Below, piece by piece: positions 1 through 8,719 of a DNA stretch of 56,883 nucleotides. Every line of letters begins with the position of its first letter. The stretch's first letter is position 1. This DNA comes from Clostridiales bacterium UBA6981 (GTDB lineage: Bacteria > Bacillota > Clostridia > Oscillospirales > Oscillospiraceae). The stretch lies in NCBI GenBank assembly GCA_002450075.1, contig DJYJ01000045.1, positions 1-56,883 on the forward strand. The letters are read 5' to 3'. The notes below the pieces were generated by a model, which was not told where the DNA came from, ran no database searches, and was given only the letters and a program-made list of their open reading frames with translations. The translations under genes were made by a program, and so were the position numbers.

Positions 1-345
1 GATATTCCCGTCTTCCGCAAGACGCAGGAGGATCGGGAGAGAGAGGACGCGCTGCTTGCCGAATGGGTGGACGGACTGCCGGAGCCGACGCGGAGCGAGC
101 TTCAGGCGCTTTACCGCGAGATGGACGCACAGCAGACGACGGAGGCCAAGGTCTATAAGGCGCTCGACAAGCTCGAGGCCGTGATCCAGCACAATGAATC
201 GCCCCTCTCGACCTGGGAGGAGCATGAATATGAGCTGCAGAGGACCTATGCGCACGACGCAGTCACCTTCTCGCCGTGGCTCACGGCGCTGCGGAAAGAG
301 ATCCTGGCCGACACCGAGACGAAAATCGAGACGGAGCAGCCGTAA
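1..345 (+). CDS. HD-domain hydrolase, C-terminal part (HDDC2/YfbR-like), truncated by window edge
   Basis: Open from base 1 in frame 1 to the TAA at 343-345, so only the last 114 residues are visible. The segment with DIPVFRKT near the start, then EAKVYKALDKLEAVIQHNE and a Trp-rich tail, is typical of the C-terminal half of HD-domain phosphohydrolases of the HDDC2/YfbR type, which act on nucleoside 5'-monophosphates. The metal-binding HD motif itself lies upstream of the window and cannot be checked. A hairpin follows 15 bases after the stop. Family assignment is fairly secure; substrate is not. Confidence 0.75.
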   Translation, partial: DIPVFRKTQEDREREDALLAEWVDGLPEPTRSELQALYREMDAQQTTEAKVYKALDKLEAVIQHNESPLSTWEEHEYELQRTYAHDAVTFSPWLTALRKEILADTETKIETEQP

Positions 346-359
346 AAGGTTGACATAAC

Positions 360-402
360 GCAAGAGCGAGCAGGATTCCTTCCGCTCGCTCTTGCGCTTT
401 CC
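360..402 (+). terminator. Hairpin terminator after the HD-domain gene
   Basis: A perfect 12-bp stem (arms 360-371 and 384-395, GCAAGAGCGAGC) with a 12-nt loop follows the stop codon; the downstream T-run is weak (GCTTTCC). Confidence 0.55.
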
Positions 403-420
403 ATCGCAAAATGGTACAGT
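392..420 (+). promoter_or_regulatory. Possible promoter of the GPH symporter operon
   Basis: TTGCGC (392-397), 17-bp spacer, TACAGT (415-420), 33 bases before the start at 453. The -35 overlaps the right arm of the preceding terminator. Moderate match only. Confidence 0.35.
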
Positions 421-452
421 GTTTTTATCCTGTTTTTCGGAGATGAAGCAGC

Positions 453-1955
453 ATGGAAGACAAAAAACAGACCCGGAAAAATCTGATCATGTTCCCCCTC
501 GGCACCGTGGGGCGCGACATGGTCTATTCTCTGGTCACGAACTTTCTTCTGACCTTTGTGCTCTTTACGCGCTCGCTGACGGCGGCGCAGCTCTCGGCCA
601 TCACGGCGATCATGGTCGGCGCGCGGATCTTTGACGCGCTCAACGACCCGATCATGGGCAATATCATCGAGCGCACGCGCACGAAATGGGGCAAGTTCAA
701 GCCCTGGATCGTGATCGGCATGTTCTCGACCTCGGCGGTCATCTATGCCGCATTCAATACAAAGCTGCAGGGCTGGAGCTTTGTGTGGTTCTTCGGCGTG
801 ATCTATTTCCTGTACTCCATCACCTACACGATGGGGGACATCTCCTATTGGGGCATGATCCCGGCGCTGAGCTCCGACGGCGACACGCGGAACACCTTTA
901 CTGCGCGCACGACGCTCTTCGCGGGCATCGGCGGCACGGCGGCGAGCATCCTGATCCCGCTGCTGACGACCGGCGCGAACGCCATCGGCGGCAGCACGAG
1001 CGTGGCTTACGGGCGCATCGCGCTGGCGATCGCCTTCCTCGCCCCGGCCTTTTTGTGCTTTGTGCTCTTCGGCGTGCGCGAGCGGCGCGAGGACCTCAGC
1101 GAGCCCGTCCCGCCCGTCAGCTTTAAAAAGATCTGGAGCACGATCTCCGGCAACGACCAGCTGATCTGGATCGCGATCATCTTCCTCATCCACGAGATCG
1201 GCAACGGCGTCGTGATGTCCGGCATCGGCTCGACCTATATTTATTTCGAGTTCGGCTATGAGGGCGGGCTTTACTCGCTCTTTACGACCGTGGGCATGTC
1301 GGTCACGGCGCTGCTGATGGTCTTTTACCCGGCGATCTCGCGCAGGCTGCCGCGCAAAAAGCTGATGGGCGTGCTTGTCAAGGTCGCGACGCTGGGCTAT
1401 ATCCTGATGATCGCCGTGCTCGCGATGCGCGCGGGCGAGCATTATGCCCTCGGCATGGATCTGAAGTTTTTGATCCTGACGATCGGCTATATGCTGGCGA
1501 ACTTCGGCCAGTACGGCTTTTATCTCATTTTGATGATCTCGGTCATCAACACGGTTGAGTATAATGAATACCTCCACGGCACGCGCGACGAGGGCATCAT
1601 CACCTCGCTGCGTCCGTTCCTGACGAAGCTGGCCTCGGCGCTGACGGTCGTGATCGCGTCGGCGACCTATATGCTCGCGGGCGTCACGAAGTATACCAAT
1701 GAGATCTCCGGCTTTGAGAACGCGGCTGCGGCCGGACAGATCAGCGAGGCAGACAAGCTCGCCGCGATCCACGAGCTGCTCGGCGGCGTGAGCCGCAGCC
1801 AGAGCGTGGGGCTGCTGCTGGTCATGACGGTGCTGCCGTATGCGCTGATGGTGCTGAGCTATGAGCTGTATCTGCGGCGCTATAAGCTCGACGAAGCGGA
1901 GTATGACCACATCTGTGATGAGCTCAATGCGCGCAGGGAGAGCAAGTGCGTATGA
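453..1955 (+). CDS. GPH-family (glycoside-pentoside-hexuronide) cation:sugar symporter
   Basis: A 500-residue membrane protein with about twelve hydrophobic segments. Near residue 70 it has ALNDPIMGNI followed by a RTKWGKFKPW stretch, the signature of the GPH branch of the MFS superfamily, which couples glycoside or uronide uptake to Na+ or H+. The start ATG is preceded by GGAG about ten bases upstream. Its stop overlaps the start of the PIG-L gene in the form ATGA, so the two are cotranscribed and probably handle the same N-acetylated or glycosylated substrate (inference). The substrate cannot be read from sequence. Confidence 0.88.
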   Translation: MEDKKQTRKNLIMFPLGTVGRDMVYSLVTNFLLTFVLFTRSLTAAQLSAITAIMVGARIFDALNDPIMGNIIERTRTKWGKFKPWIVIGMFSTSAVIYAAFNTKLQGWSFVWFFGVIYFLYSITYTMGDISYWGMIPALSSDGDTRNTFTARTTLFAGIGGTAASILIPLLTTGANAIGGSTSVAYGRIALAIAFLAPAFLCFVLFGVRERREDLSEPVPPVSFKKIWSTISGNDQLIWIAIIFLIHEIGNGVVMSGIGSTYIYFEFGYEGGLYSLFTTVGMSVTALLMVFYPAISRRLPRKKLMGVLVKVATLGYILMIAVLAMRAGEHYALGMDLKFLILTIGYMLANFGQYGFYLILMISVINTVEYNEYLHGTRDEGIITSLRPFLTKLASALTVVIASATYMLAGVTKYTNEISGFENAAAAGQISEADKLAAIHELLGGVSRSQSVGLLLVMTVLPYALMVLSYELYLRRYKLDEAEYDHICDELNARRESKCV

Positions 1956-2725
1956 GTCTGACGAAAATCGCCCTGAAATTCGCCGCGCCCGCGCCGAAGA
2001 TCGAGGACTTTGAACGTTTCCTTTTCATCGGCCCGCACCCGGACGACATCGAGATCGGCGCCGGCGCCACGGCGGCGAAGCTTGCCGCGGCGGGGAAGCA
2101 GGTGAGCTTCCTCATCTGTCTCGACGGGCGCTACGGGATGGAAAACGCGCCGGCAGGCATGACGTGCGAAAAGCTGATCGGCATCCGGAAGGCGGAGGCG
2201 ATCGCCTCCGCCCGCGCGCTCGGCGTGGAGAGCGTTACATTCCTTGATTTCTGCGACGGCGGGTTTTATGAGGTCGGCGCGCTGCGCGACGCGATGGCAA
2301 AGGCCGTCGGAGAGAGTGGGGCGCAGGTGATCTTTGCCCCGGACCCGGACTGCGCGAACGAGTGTCACACCGACCACCTGAACGTCGGGCGCATCGCGAA
2401 GGAGCTGGCCTTCTTCGCTCCGTTTGACGACATCATGGCACGCCGCGGGGCAAAGAGCGCCCCGGTCGAAGCGATCGCACTGTATATGACGGCGCGCCCC
2501 AACCGCTTCGTTAAAACAGCGGGGTATCTCGAGCGGCAGCTTGCCGCGCTGTTCGACTGCCATCAGAGCCAGTTTCCCCGGGGCTGCGCGGCGGGAAAGA
2601 GCATTGAACTGTATCTGAAGCTGCGCGCGGCGGACTTTGGGCTGCGTACGCTCTCCCGCTCGGCGGAGGGCTTCCGCGTGCTGGGGCGGACGCAGATGCA
2701 TTGCCTCTCGGAGGCGGGGCTGTAA
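1952..2725 (+). CDS. PIG-L family (LmbE-like) zinc deacetylase
   Basis: About 257 residues. The N-terminal half has the PIG-L motif PHPDDIEIG, whose His and second Asp bind the metal and act in catalysis, and the central NECHTDHLNVG supplies the other metal His. Family members hydrolyse N-acetyl groups from sugars such as GlcNAc conjugates. The ATG at 1952 overlaps the symporter stop; an alternative GTG at 1946 lies closer to the AGGGAG at 1935-1940. The last 43 codons (from about 2588) are duplicated twice elsewhere in the window, at 18021-18153 and 20214-20346, in the same orientation but joined to a mutY 3' end. This copy differs from those at about 16 of 130 bases, counted by eye. Confidence 0.85.
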   Translation: MSLTKIALKFAAPAPKIEDFERFLFIGPHPDDIEIGAGATAAKLAAAGKQVSFLICLDGRYGMENAPAGMTCEKLIGIRKAEAIASARALGVESVTFLDFCDGGFYEVGALRDAMAKAVGESGAQVIFAPDPDCANECHTDHLNVGRIAKELAFFAPFDDIMARRGAKSAPVEAIALYMTARPNRFVKTAGYLERQLAALFDCHQSQFPRGCAAGKSIELYLKLRAADFGLRTLSRSAEGFRVLGRTQMHCLSEAGL

Positions 2726-2732
2726 GGAAAAG

Positions 2733-2779
2733 GATCGGAGGAGGCGCCGGAAAAGACAGGCGCTTCCTCCGTATCTTTT
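2733..2779 (+). terminator. Terminator after the PIG-L gene
   Basis: Near-perfect stem of about 16 bp (GATCGGAGGAGGCGCC at 2733-2748 against 2759-2775, one bulge) with a 10-nt loop and a TTTT tail. Confidence 0.7.
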
Positions 2780-2892
2780 GCCTACTCTCCCGACAGGCGA
2801 GTGAACTTGAAAGCCGCGTTATGGTTTTTCGGGGCAGGGGCATGTATCCTATGCTCAGGATCCGGAAGCAAACAAAGCAGGAGGAGATCAAA

Positions 2893-3927
2893 ATGGAACT
2901 GGGAAAGAAAATCAAACAGCTCCGCTTCAAGGCAGGACTGACACAGGAACAGCTGGCGGAAAAGCTGGGGATCGGAGCGCAGTCCGTTTCCAAGTGGGAG
3001 AACGCGGTGTCGATGCCGGACATCACGGCGCTGCCGCTGCTCGCGGAGATCTTCGGCGTGAGCATCGACGAGCTGTTCGACCTGACGAACGAGCAGCGAT
3101 TCAACCGCATCGAAAACCGCATGGATAACGAGGAAGATCTGCCGCAGGACGTGTTTATGGAGTATGAGGAGTTCCTCAAGGGACAGCTCGGTACAGAGGA
3201 GAATAAAAAGCGTGCGACGGAGCTGCTGGCCTATTTGTACTGGCACAGGATGGAAAGCTTTGCCCGCAAAACAAAGCGCTTTGCCGAGGACGCGGTGCGC
3301 ATGAGCCCGAACGAAAAGGGCTGTCAGTGGATGCTGCAGAAGGCGGCGGGGCACGTGAGGTGGGACTGGAACATCGCCAACCACAGCAAGGCGATAGACT
3401 TTTACAAAGAAATCGTAAAGGCGAATCCCGAAAGCAGGCTGGGATATGCCTATCTGCTGGACAATCTCATCGCCGACCACCGTGCCGATGAGGCGGAAGA
3501 AGCACTGAAGCGCTATGCCGCGCTGCCGGACGCAACGTCCGTCCACGTCGAGGTCTATCGCGCGTACATTACGCTTGCCCGCTTCGACGAGCCCGCAGCC
3601 GACCGGATCATGGAGGAGCTCGGCGAGAAATACCCGGACGATTTCATCTATCTGTTCGAGGCCGCGCAGTATTACGCCGCCAAGTGCGAATATGACAAGG
3701 CTATCGAACTTTATGAACACTCCTTCGCGGCAGAGACCCGCAGACCCAGATTTATGGACGAGCTGATGGCGATCGCACAGATCTGGGAGATCCGCGGTGA
3801 GTATAGCAAGGCGGCGGAGACCTGGGATCGGATCATAGACCTGCTGGAAAACGAGTGGGGGATGACCGAGGAGGTCGCGCTGACGGACGCGCGGCGGGAA
3901 AAGGCCCGGTTGCTTGCAAAAGCGTAA
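2893..3927 (+). CDS. XRE-family HTH regulator with C-terminal TPR-like repeats
   Basis: 344 residues from the ATG at 2893, chosen because GGAGGAG lies eight bases upstream; an open extension further upstream lacks a ribosome binding site and is low complexity. Residues 5-60 are a Cro/C1-type HTH (LTQEQLAEKLGIGAQSVSKW). The rest is alpha-helical and resembles tetratricopeptide repeats, for example around DEAEEALKRYAALPD and EYDKAIELYEHSF. Such HTH-TPR proteins often sense a peptide or partner protein through the repeats. It stands alone, converging on the deoR gene. Target unknown. Confidence 0.8.
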   Translation: MELGKKIKQLRFKAGLTQEQLAEKLGIGAQSVSKWENAVSMPDITALPLLAEIFGVSIDELFDLTNEQRFNRIENRMDNEEDLPQDVFMEYEEFLKGQLGTEENKKRATELLAYLYWHRMESFARKTKRFAEDAVRMSPNEKGCQWMLQKAAGHVRWDWNIANHSKAIDFYKEIVKANPESRLGYAYLLDNLIADHRADEAEEALKRYAALPDATSVHVEVYRAYITLARFDEPAADRIMEELGEKYPDDFIYLFEAAQYYAAKCEYDKAIELYEHSFAAETRRPRFMDELMAIAQIWEIRGEYSKAAETWDRIIDLLENEWGMTEEVALTDARREKARLLAKA

Positions 3928-3976
3928 AAACTGAAAAAACACATCCCAAATAAAAAAGTAATGTGACCGAAATGAT

Positions 3977-4033
3977 ATGCTCCCTCTATGAAAGACGGTG
4001 AAAAGAAAAGCACTGTCATCATAGAGGGAGCAT
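3977..4033. other. Long intergenic hairpin between convergent genes
   Basis: Perfect 15-bp inverted repeat (ATGCTCCCTCTATGA at 3977-3991; complement at 4019-4033). Inside it a second pairing (GACGGTG with CACTGTC, one G-U) leaves a purine loop AAAAGAAAAG. The surrounding 3928-4141 holds no gene. There is no good T-run on either strand, so it is not a typical intrinsic terminator, though it sits where a bidirectional one would be expected. Confidence 0.6.
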
Positions 4034-4141
4034 TGATATTTTCAAGAAGCAGGTTCGGCCACTTGTATTATTGTAACGTTTAAAAATCCAGATTGACTGC
4101 CAAACAAAGAGCGAAAAGCTCCAAAAAAGATTTGCTGACTG

Positions 4142-4894
4142 TCAGACCAAATCAAAAACACCAGGTGCGGATTTAAGGTCTGAGCAATCATCACAGATCA
4201 CGCGCTTAAAGTCGGAAAGCGCACTGAACTTGCAGAGACTGCGCCGGTTGATCTTGCCGGAGTCGAGCAGGAGATAATTGTTGTCGCTGTTTTTCATGGC
4301 AAGCTGCTTGATCGTCATGGTGTCGATCTCGTTGACGAAAGCGGTGTCATCTGCGATATCTGCGCCGGTGCAGCTGATAAAAGCTTTGTCAAAATGGAAT
4401 TGTCGGATCATCTGCTGCGTCAGCGTGCCGACTGACATGCTGTAATGGGGGAGATAGCTGCCGCCGATCAGAATGATCTCCGCAACGGGATTGGTCATGG
4501 AGCGGATCAGAAGCTCGGAATGGGTGACGATGTGGATGTTCCGCTTTTCCAGAAACTGCGCCATAACGGCCGTGCTGGTGCCGCCGTCGATAAAAACGCA
4601 GTCATTTTCTTCGATATATTCACAGGCACGCTTGGCAACGCGCAGCTTTCCGTCATAGTTGATATCTCTTTTGGAGCGAACCGTCAGCTCGACAAGATTG
4701 TCCGAGCCGATCCCATCGCTGAGCGCGGCGCCGCCAGTAACGCGCTTGAGCCGGCCTTCGTTCTCCAGCTTCTCAAAATCGCGGCGTACGGTGGCTTCGG
4801 AAATCTCAAGATCGTGCGCGACGTCCTTCAGATTAATGATACCTTTCTTGTTGAGCTGTGACATGATATATCTTGTTCTCTCGGAAGCCAGCAT
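4142..4894 (-). CDS. DeoR/GlpR-family transcriptional repressor
   Basis: 250 residues. The N-terminal winged HTH (residues 5-60) has the DeoR hallmark ISEATVRRDFEKLENEGRLKRVTGG. The C-terminal DeoR sensor domain shows DGGTSTAVMAQFL and IILIGGSY, the sugar-phosphate isomerase-like fold that binds phosphorylated sugar effectors. GGGGGA precedes the ATG. It is downstream of the kinase gene (69-bp gap) and divergent from the eleven-gene sugar operon starting at 6090, which it very likely controls. The near-repeats at 5840-5911 are candidate operators. Confidence 0.9.
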   Translation of the reverse strand: MLASERTRYIMSQLNKKGIINLKDVAHDLEISEATVRRDFEKLENEGRLKRVTGGAALSDGIGSDNLVELTVRSKRDINYDGKLRVAKRACEYIEENDCVFIDGGTSTAVMAQFLEKRNIHIVTHSELLIRSMTNPVAEIILIGGSYLPHYSMSVGTLTQQMIRQFHFDKAFISCTGADIADDTAFVNEIDTMTIKQLAMKNSDNNYLLLDSGKINRRSLCKFSALSDFKRVICDDCSDLKSAPGVFDLV

Positions 4895-4963
4895 AATGAT
4901 CCCCCTGCAAAGTGCTAACCTATTTCTTAATTTAACAAAAAAAGGGTATATTGTAAAGAAAAA

Positions 4964-5833
4964 TCAAAGCGGATGAGCCATAAAATATTGATACATCATT
5001 TTCAGGATCTGGGGCTTGTTGCAGTCCCATTCGGTCCAGAAACGAGAGGCCGGGACAATGACTTTCCACGGCTCTACCAGATGCTCGTAATCGGCGGGGG
5101 AAAGTCCGCTGAGTCGGACGTATTCTTGCTCATAGGCGCGTGTGAAGATCCGGATGCGGCGTCGGAAGGCTTCAAAGTTTGCAGCATATCCCGGCGTGAT
5201 TTTGTCGCGGGGGATCATAGGCACACCGCTGCAGGCAGTGGGACCGTAGTCGAACATCTGTACCGTCCTGGCGACGTCGGCCAGCGGGTCCCCTTGAGAA
5301 GCGTCGCTCCAGTCGATGCAGATCAGGCCGTCCGGCCCATAGATCAGATTACCCGGATGATAGTCGTTATGGCTCAGCCGCTCTCCGTCCGGCAGTTTGT
5401 CCAGAAGCTTCAGACAGCGATTCATCAGATCGCTGCCCAGCTGCGGCTCCGAGCGGCGGAGCAGACGCTCATAGCGCACCCGGCTCGGCTCAAGCGAATC
5501 CATGGAGCACTGGTGCAGACGATAGTGGACGGCGGCGAAATCTCTTGCGACGTCCACGACGTCCATCTTTCCGGAGGACATCATGGCATTCATGCTCTCA
5601 CCGCGGATATACTCCAAAAGGATCGCCCGTCTGCCCTGGAACTCGACCGCGCCGCGATAGGCCGGAACGGGAAGACCGCGCCCCTGGATGGCCTCGGTGC
5701 AATGTATCTCACGGTCGATGTCCGCCTGAGGGACGGCATCGCGATAGATCTTGACGAGCGTGTTCTCATCGTATTGTTCTACATCGGCGGTGAAGCCGGT
5801 GGTGTTTCGCTCAAATTCAGCCACGGCATACAC
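4964..5833 (-). CDS. APH-family small-molecule phosphotransferase
   Basis: 289 residues with the bacterial aminoglycoside/choline kinase fold. The Brenner motif is LSHNDYHPGNLIYGPDGLI with the catalytic Asp and the metal-binding Asn, followed by IDWSDASQGDPLADVART, whose IDW Asp binds magnesium. The start is GTG (5831-5833) after GAAAGAGAG. Resistance to an antibiotic is not implied; genes of this kind beside sugar operons may phosphorylate a sugar or polyol. It heads the minus-strand kinase-deoR pair, divergent from the sugar operon. Confidence 0.8.
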   Translation of the reverse strand: MYAVAEFERNTTGFTADVEQYDENTLVKIYRDAVPQADIDREIHCTEAIQGRGLPVPAYRGAVEFQGRRAILLEYIRGESMNAMMSSGKMDVVDVARDFAAVHYRLHQCSMDSLEPSRVRYERLLRRSEPQLGSDLMNRCLKLLDKLPDGERLSHNDYHPGNLIYGPDGLICIDWSDASQGDPLADVARTVQMFDYGPTACSGVPMIPRDKITPGYAANFEAFRRRIRIFTRAYEQEYVRLSGLSPADYEHLVEPWKVIVPASRFWTEWDCNKPQILKMMYQYFMAHPL

Positions 5834-5839
5834 TCTCTT

Positions 5840-5911
5840 TCTAATTGATATATCCAGACAACCTTATTGTACAATTGCGAAAAAATGAAATCAATTGTCA
5901 TATATAGACAA
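5840..5911. promoter_or_regulatory. Two 22-bp near-direct repeats in the divergent promoter region (candidate DeoR operators)
   Basis: Segments 5840-5861 and 5890-5911 share AATTG-n2-ATAT-n2-AGACAA (15 of 22 positions) with starts exactly 50 bp apart, about five helical turns, in the AT-rich gap between the kinase/deoR pair and the transporter operon. Spacing and place fit repressor binding sites; binding by the DeoR protein is inference. Confidence 0.4.
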
Positions 5912-5979
5912 GAAATCATCTCAAATTTGCACAAATGAAACAAATTGAAAGATATAATGCAAATTACTGCAAAATAATG

Positions 5980-6008
5980 TTGAAAAATGAAAAGTTCGGT
6001 GCTATCAT
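5980..6008 (+). promoter_or_regulatory. Promoter of the sugar catabolism operon
   Basis: TTGAAA (5980-5985), 17-bp spacer, TATCAT (6003-6008), about 80 bases before the binding-protein start. The only good sigma-A-like match before the operon. Confidence 0.6.
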
Positions 6009-6089
6009 TACAGCATCAGGGCGCGCAGTACGCTCCCACGGAAAAGCGTCTTCTCATGAGGACCACATATTATTACAGGAGGATTCGAC

Positions 6090-7139
6090 ATGAAAAAGAT
6101 TTTGGCATTAATCCTTGCGTTGGTCATGATTCTTGCGCTGGCTGCCTGTGGCAACACCGCCCCCGCACCTGCGCCGGCCGCAGCTCCTACCGAGCAGCAG
6201 AGCGAGGAGACCGCGCCTGCGGACACGGCCGAAGAACCGGCAAAACCTGTTAAGATCGGCTACATCACATCGGACCCCTCTTCCGGCTTCTGGAAAGAAG
6301 TTCTGGAAAGCTTCCAGAATGCCTGCAGCGAAGAAGGTGTTGAGCTTGTCTACCAGATCGCCAGCGACAGCGCCGGCATGCGCTCTGCCTACGACTCACT
6401 CCTGGCGCAGGAGGTCGACATCATCGTTGACGGCTACTCCATCGAAGAAATCGCCAACGCCTACGCCGAGGAGGCTGTCGATACCGGCATGCCCTTCATG
6501 GCCGTCGCGTTCAACTGCCCCGTCGAAGGCGCGTACAGCTACGGCACCTCCAACGACGGCATGGGCGTCTCCTTCGGTGAGTTCGCAGCTGAGTCTGTCA
6601 AGAAAGAATGGGACGGAAAAATCGACCTGATCGTGACCGCCAATGCCTACACCGCGGTCCCCGCGATGGCTTCCCGTACCGACAAGGCTGTCGAGACACT
6701 GCTTGAGACTCCGGGCTTTGAATATCTCAAGGACGTGGAGTGGGTCAAGATCGACACCGGCCTTGACACCAGTACGATCGGCGCGAACACCGCCAACACG
6801 ATCCTGTCGCACCCGGACGCCGAGCACATCGTCTACATTGTCTGTACCGACGCCTTCTGCCCGACGATCGTCAATGCACTGGCTGACAGCGGTGCGAGCG
6901 ACAAGGTCCTGATGCTCTCGTCCGACTGCACGTCCACTTATATCGACTATGCGAAGGCGGCCGCAGCTTCTGATGAGTGGTCTCCGTGGTACGGCTCACT
7001 TGATCTGCAGACGGCCACCTACGGCAACAAGCTGCTCGCGAAAGCTCTGGCTATCCTGAACGGCGAGAATCCCGAAGCATACACCGAGCACAGCGGCGTG
7101 ATGGTGACCAAGTACAACATCAACGATTTCTACGGTTAA
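6090..7139 (+). CDS. Sugar ABC transporter substrate-binding lipoprotein (RbsB-like)
   Basis: 349 residues. Residues 1-20 are a lipoprotein signal ending in the lipobox LAAC, followed by a Pro/Ala/Glu linker to about residue 50. The mature part starts VKIGYITSDPSSGFWKEV and has the type-I periplasmic binding fold of ribose/galactose/AI-2 binding proteins. AGGAGGA lies six bases before the ATG. First gene of the transporter operon, followed by the cognate ATPase and permease. The ligand is unknown; downstream genes point to a glycoside or rare sugar. Confidence 0.9.
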   Translation: MKKILALILALVMILALAACGNTAPAPAPAAAPTEQQSEETAPADTAEEPAKPVKIGYITSDPSSGFWKEVLESFQNACSEEGVELVYQIASDSAGMRSAYDSLLAQEVDIIVDGYSIEEIANAYAEEAVDTGMPFMAVAFNCPVEGAYSYGTSNDGMGVSFGEFAAESVKKEWDGKIDLIVTANAYTAVPAMASRTDKAVETLLETPGFEYLKDVEWVKIDTGLDTSTIGANTANTILSHPDAEHIVYIVCTDAFCPTIVNALADSGASDKVLMLSSDCTSTYIDYAKAAAASDEWSPWYGSLDLQTATYGNKLLAKALAILNGENPEAYTEHSGVMVTKYNINDFYG

Positions 7140-7230
7140 GCCTGACACAAGTCAAACGCCACCCGTGCCGGACGGAGAATTCCGTCCGGCACTTTACAAA
7201 TCGGGCAGAAACCTGGAGGTGTATAAAGCA

Positions 7231-8715
7231 TTGAGCAACACACTGCTTGAAATGAAGGGGATCACAAAACGATTCCCGGGCGTCGTCGCGCTGAACAAGG
7301 TAGACTTGAAGGTCAACAGCGGCGAAGTCCTGGCCGTCGTGGGCGAAAACGGCGCCGGCAAATCCACCCTGATCAAGATCATGTCCGGCGCGTATCAGCA
7401 GGACGAGGGGCAGATCTTTTTTGAGGGAACCGATGAAGGTAAAATGATCCCCGCGCGGGCTCTCGCGCTGGGCATCACGGCGATCTACCAGGAGCTGACC
7501 AACGTGCCCGGCCTGTCGATCGCGGAAAATATCTATCTGGGAAATCAGCACACGAAGGGCGCGTTTGTAGATTACAAGACGCTTTATTCCGAAAGCGCAC
7601 GTATCCAAGCTGAGGTCGGCCTCGACCACCGCAGCCCGGAGGAACTGGTCGGAAGGATTTCCACCGCGGAGCAGCAGCTCGTGGAGATCGGCCGCGCGTA
7701 TTCCAAACAGCTCAAGGTCATCATCATGGACGAACCGACCTCCGCACTGAATCAGGAAGAGACGGAGAAGCTGTTTGCCATCATCCGCAAGCTGCGCAGT
7801 GAAGGAAAAGGCATCATATATATCTCTCACAAGCTCGACGAGGTTTTCGCCGTGGCGGACCGCGTACAGGTGCTGCGCAACGGCGAGAGCGTTTATGAGG
7901 GCAAGGTGGCAGAAACTACGAGAGAGCAGATCATCAGCAGCATGTGCGGCCGTGAGCTGAAGGAAATGTACCCCATCAGTCACCGGGAGCTCGGCGATGT
8001 GATCTTTGAGATCCGGAATCTTTCAACGGACTTTCTCAAAAACATTTCGCTCAACGTGCGTGAGCGGGAGATCGTGGGATTGTACGGCCTTATGGGTTCA
8101 GGGTGTGCGGATGTGCTGGAGTGCGCCTTCGGCAATCGCAGCTACAAGAGCGGAACGTTCTTTGCCGAGGGGAAAGAGGTCGCGATCCATCAGCCACAGG
8201 ACGCCATGAAGGCGCGTATCGCCTATGTGCCTGCCGAGCGCAAGAAAGAGGGACTGCTGATCTCGCATCCGGTGCTCAATAACCTTACGATCGTCACACT
8301 GAAAAAATTTGTACACGGGCTGTTCCTGAATCTGAAGAAGGAGCGGGAGGAGGCCCAGCGCCTGGTAGACAATTATCGGATCAAGACGCCGTCGCTTGAT
8401 ACGTCGGTTGCATCGCTTTCGGGCGGCAACCAGCAGAAGATCGTCATTTCCAAGTGGGTGTCCACAAATCCGAGGATCTTCATGCTCAACGATCCGACAA
8501 AAGGAATCGACGTCGGCGCGAAAGTGGAAATATACAAGGATATTGAAAAGCTTTGTGAGCAGGGCTGCGGTGTGCTGTATGTGGCAGCCGAGCTGCCGGA
8601 GCTGCTGGGGATCGCGGATCGTGTCTATGTCCTGCACGAGGGCGAGCTTGTCGGCGAGTTTTCCGGCGAGGAGATCACCCAGAAAAATATAGTAGCAAGT
8701 GCGATAGGAGAATAA
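7231..8715 (+). CDS. Sugar ABC transporter two-domain ATP-binding protein (RbsA/MglA type)
   Basis: 494 residues from a TTG at 7231, preceded by GGAGGT at 7215-7220; the frame stays open further upstream but without a ribosome binding site. Two ABC domains in tandem. The first has Walker A GENGAGKST at residues 38-46 and IIMDEPTSAL. The second has SGGNQQKIVISKW and a degenerate P-loop (GLMGSGCADVL), as is normal for this family, where only one half hydrolyses well. It energises uptake of the sugar bound by the preceding lipoprotein. Confidence 0.92.
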   Translation: MSNTLLEMKGITKRFPGVVALNKVDLKVNSGEVLAVVGENGAGKSTLIKIMSGAYQQDEGQIFFEGTDEGKMIPARALALGITAIYQELTNVPGLSIAENIYLGNQHTKGAFVDYKTLYSESARIQAEVGLDHRSPEELVGRISTAEQQLVEIGRAYSKQLKVIIMDEPTSALNQEETEKLFAIIRKLRSEGKGIIYISHKLDEVFAVADRVQVLRNGESVYEGKVAETTREQIISSMCGRELKEMYPISHRELGDVIFEIRNLSTDFLKNISLNVREREIVGLYGLMGSGCADVLECAFGNRSYKSGTFFAEGKEVAIHQPQDAMKARIAYVPAERKKEGLLISHPVLNNLTIVTLKKFVHGLFLNLKKEREEAQRLVDNYRIKTPSLDTSVASLSGGNQQKIVISKWVSTNPRIFMLNDPTKGIDVGAKVEIYKDIEKLCEQGCGVLYVAAELPELLGIADRVYVLHEGELVGEFSGEEITQKNIVASAIGE

Positions 8716-8719
8716 GCGT

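Noticed and set aside
246..1910. A 554-codon minus-strand frame opposite the GPH symporter
   Set aside because: Arg/His/Asp-rich shadow translation with no domain; the plus strand encodes a clear membrane transporter with a good start.
4964..5833. Aminoglycoside resistance gene
   Set aside because: Only the general kinase fold is shared; position in a sugar-regulator pair and lack of close resistance-type features make a metabolic kinase more likely.
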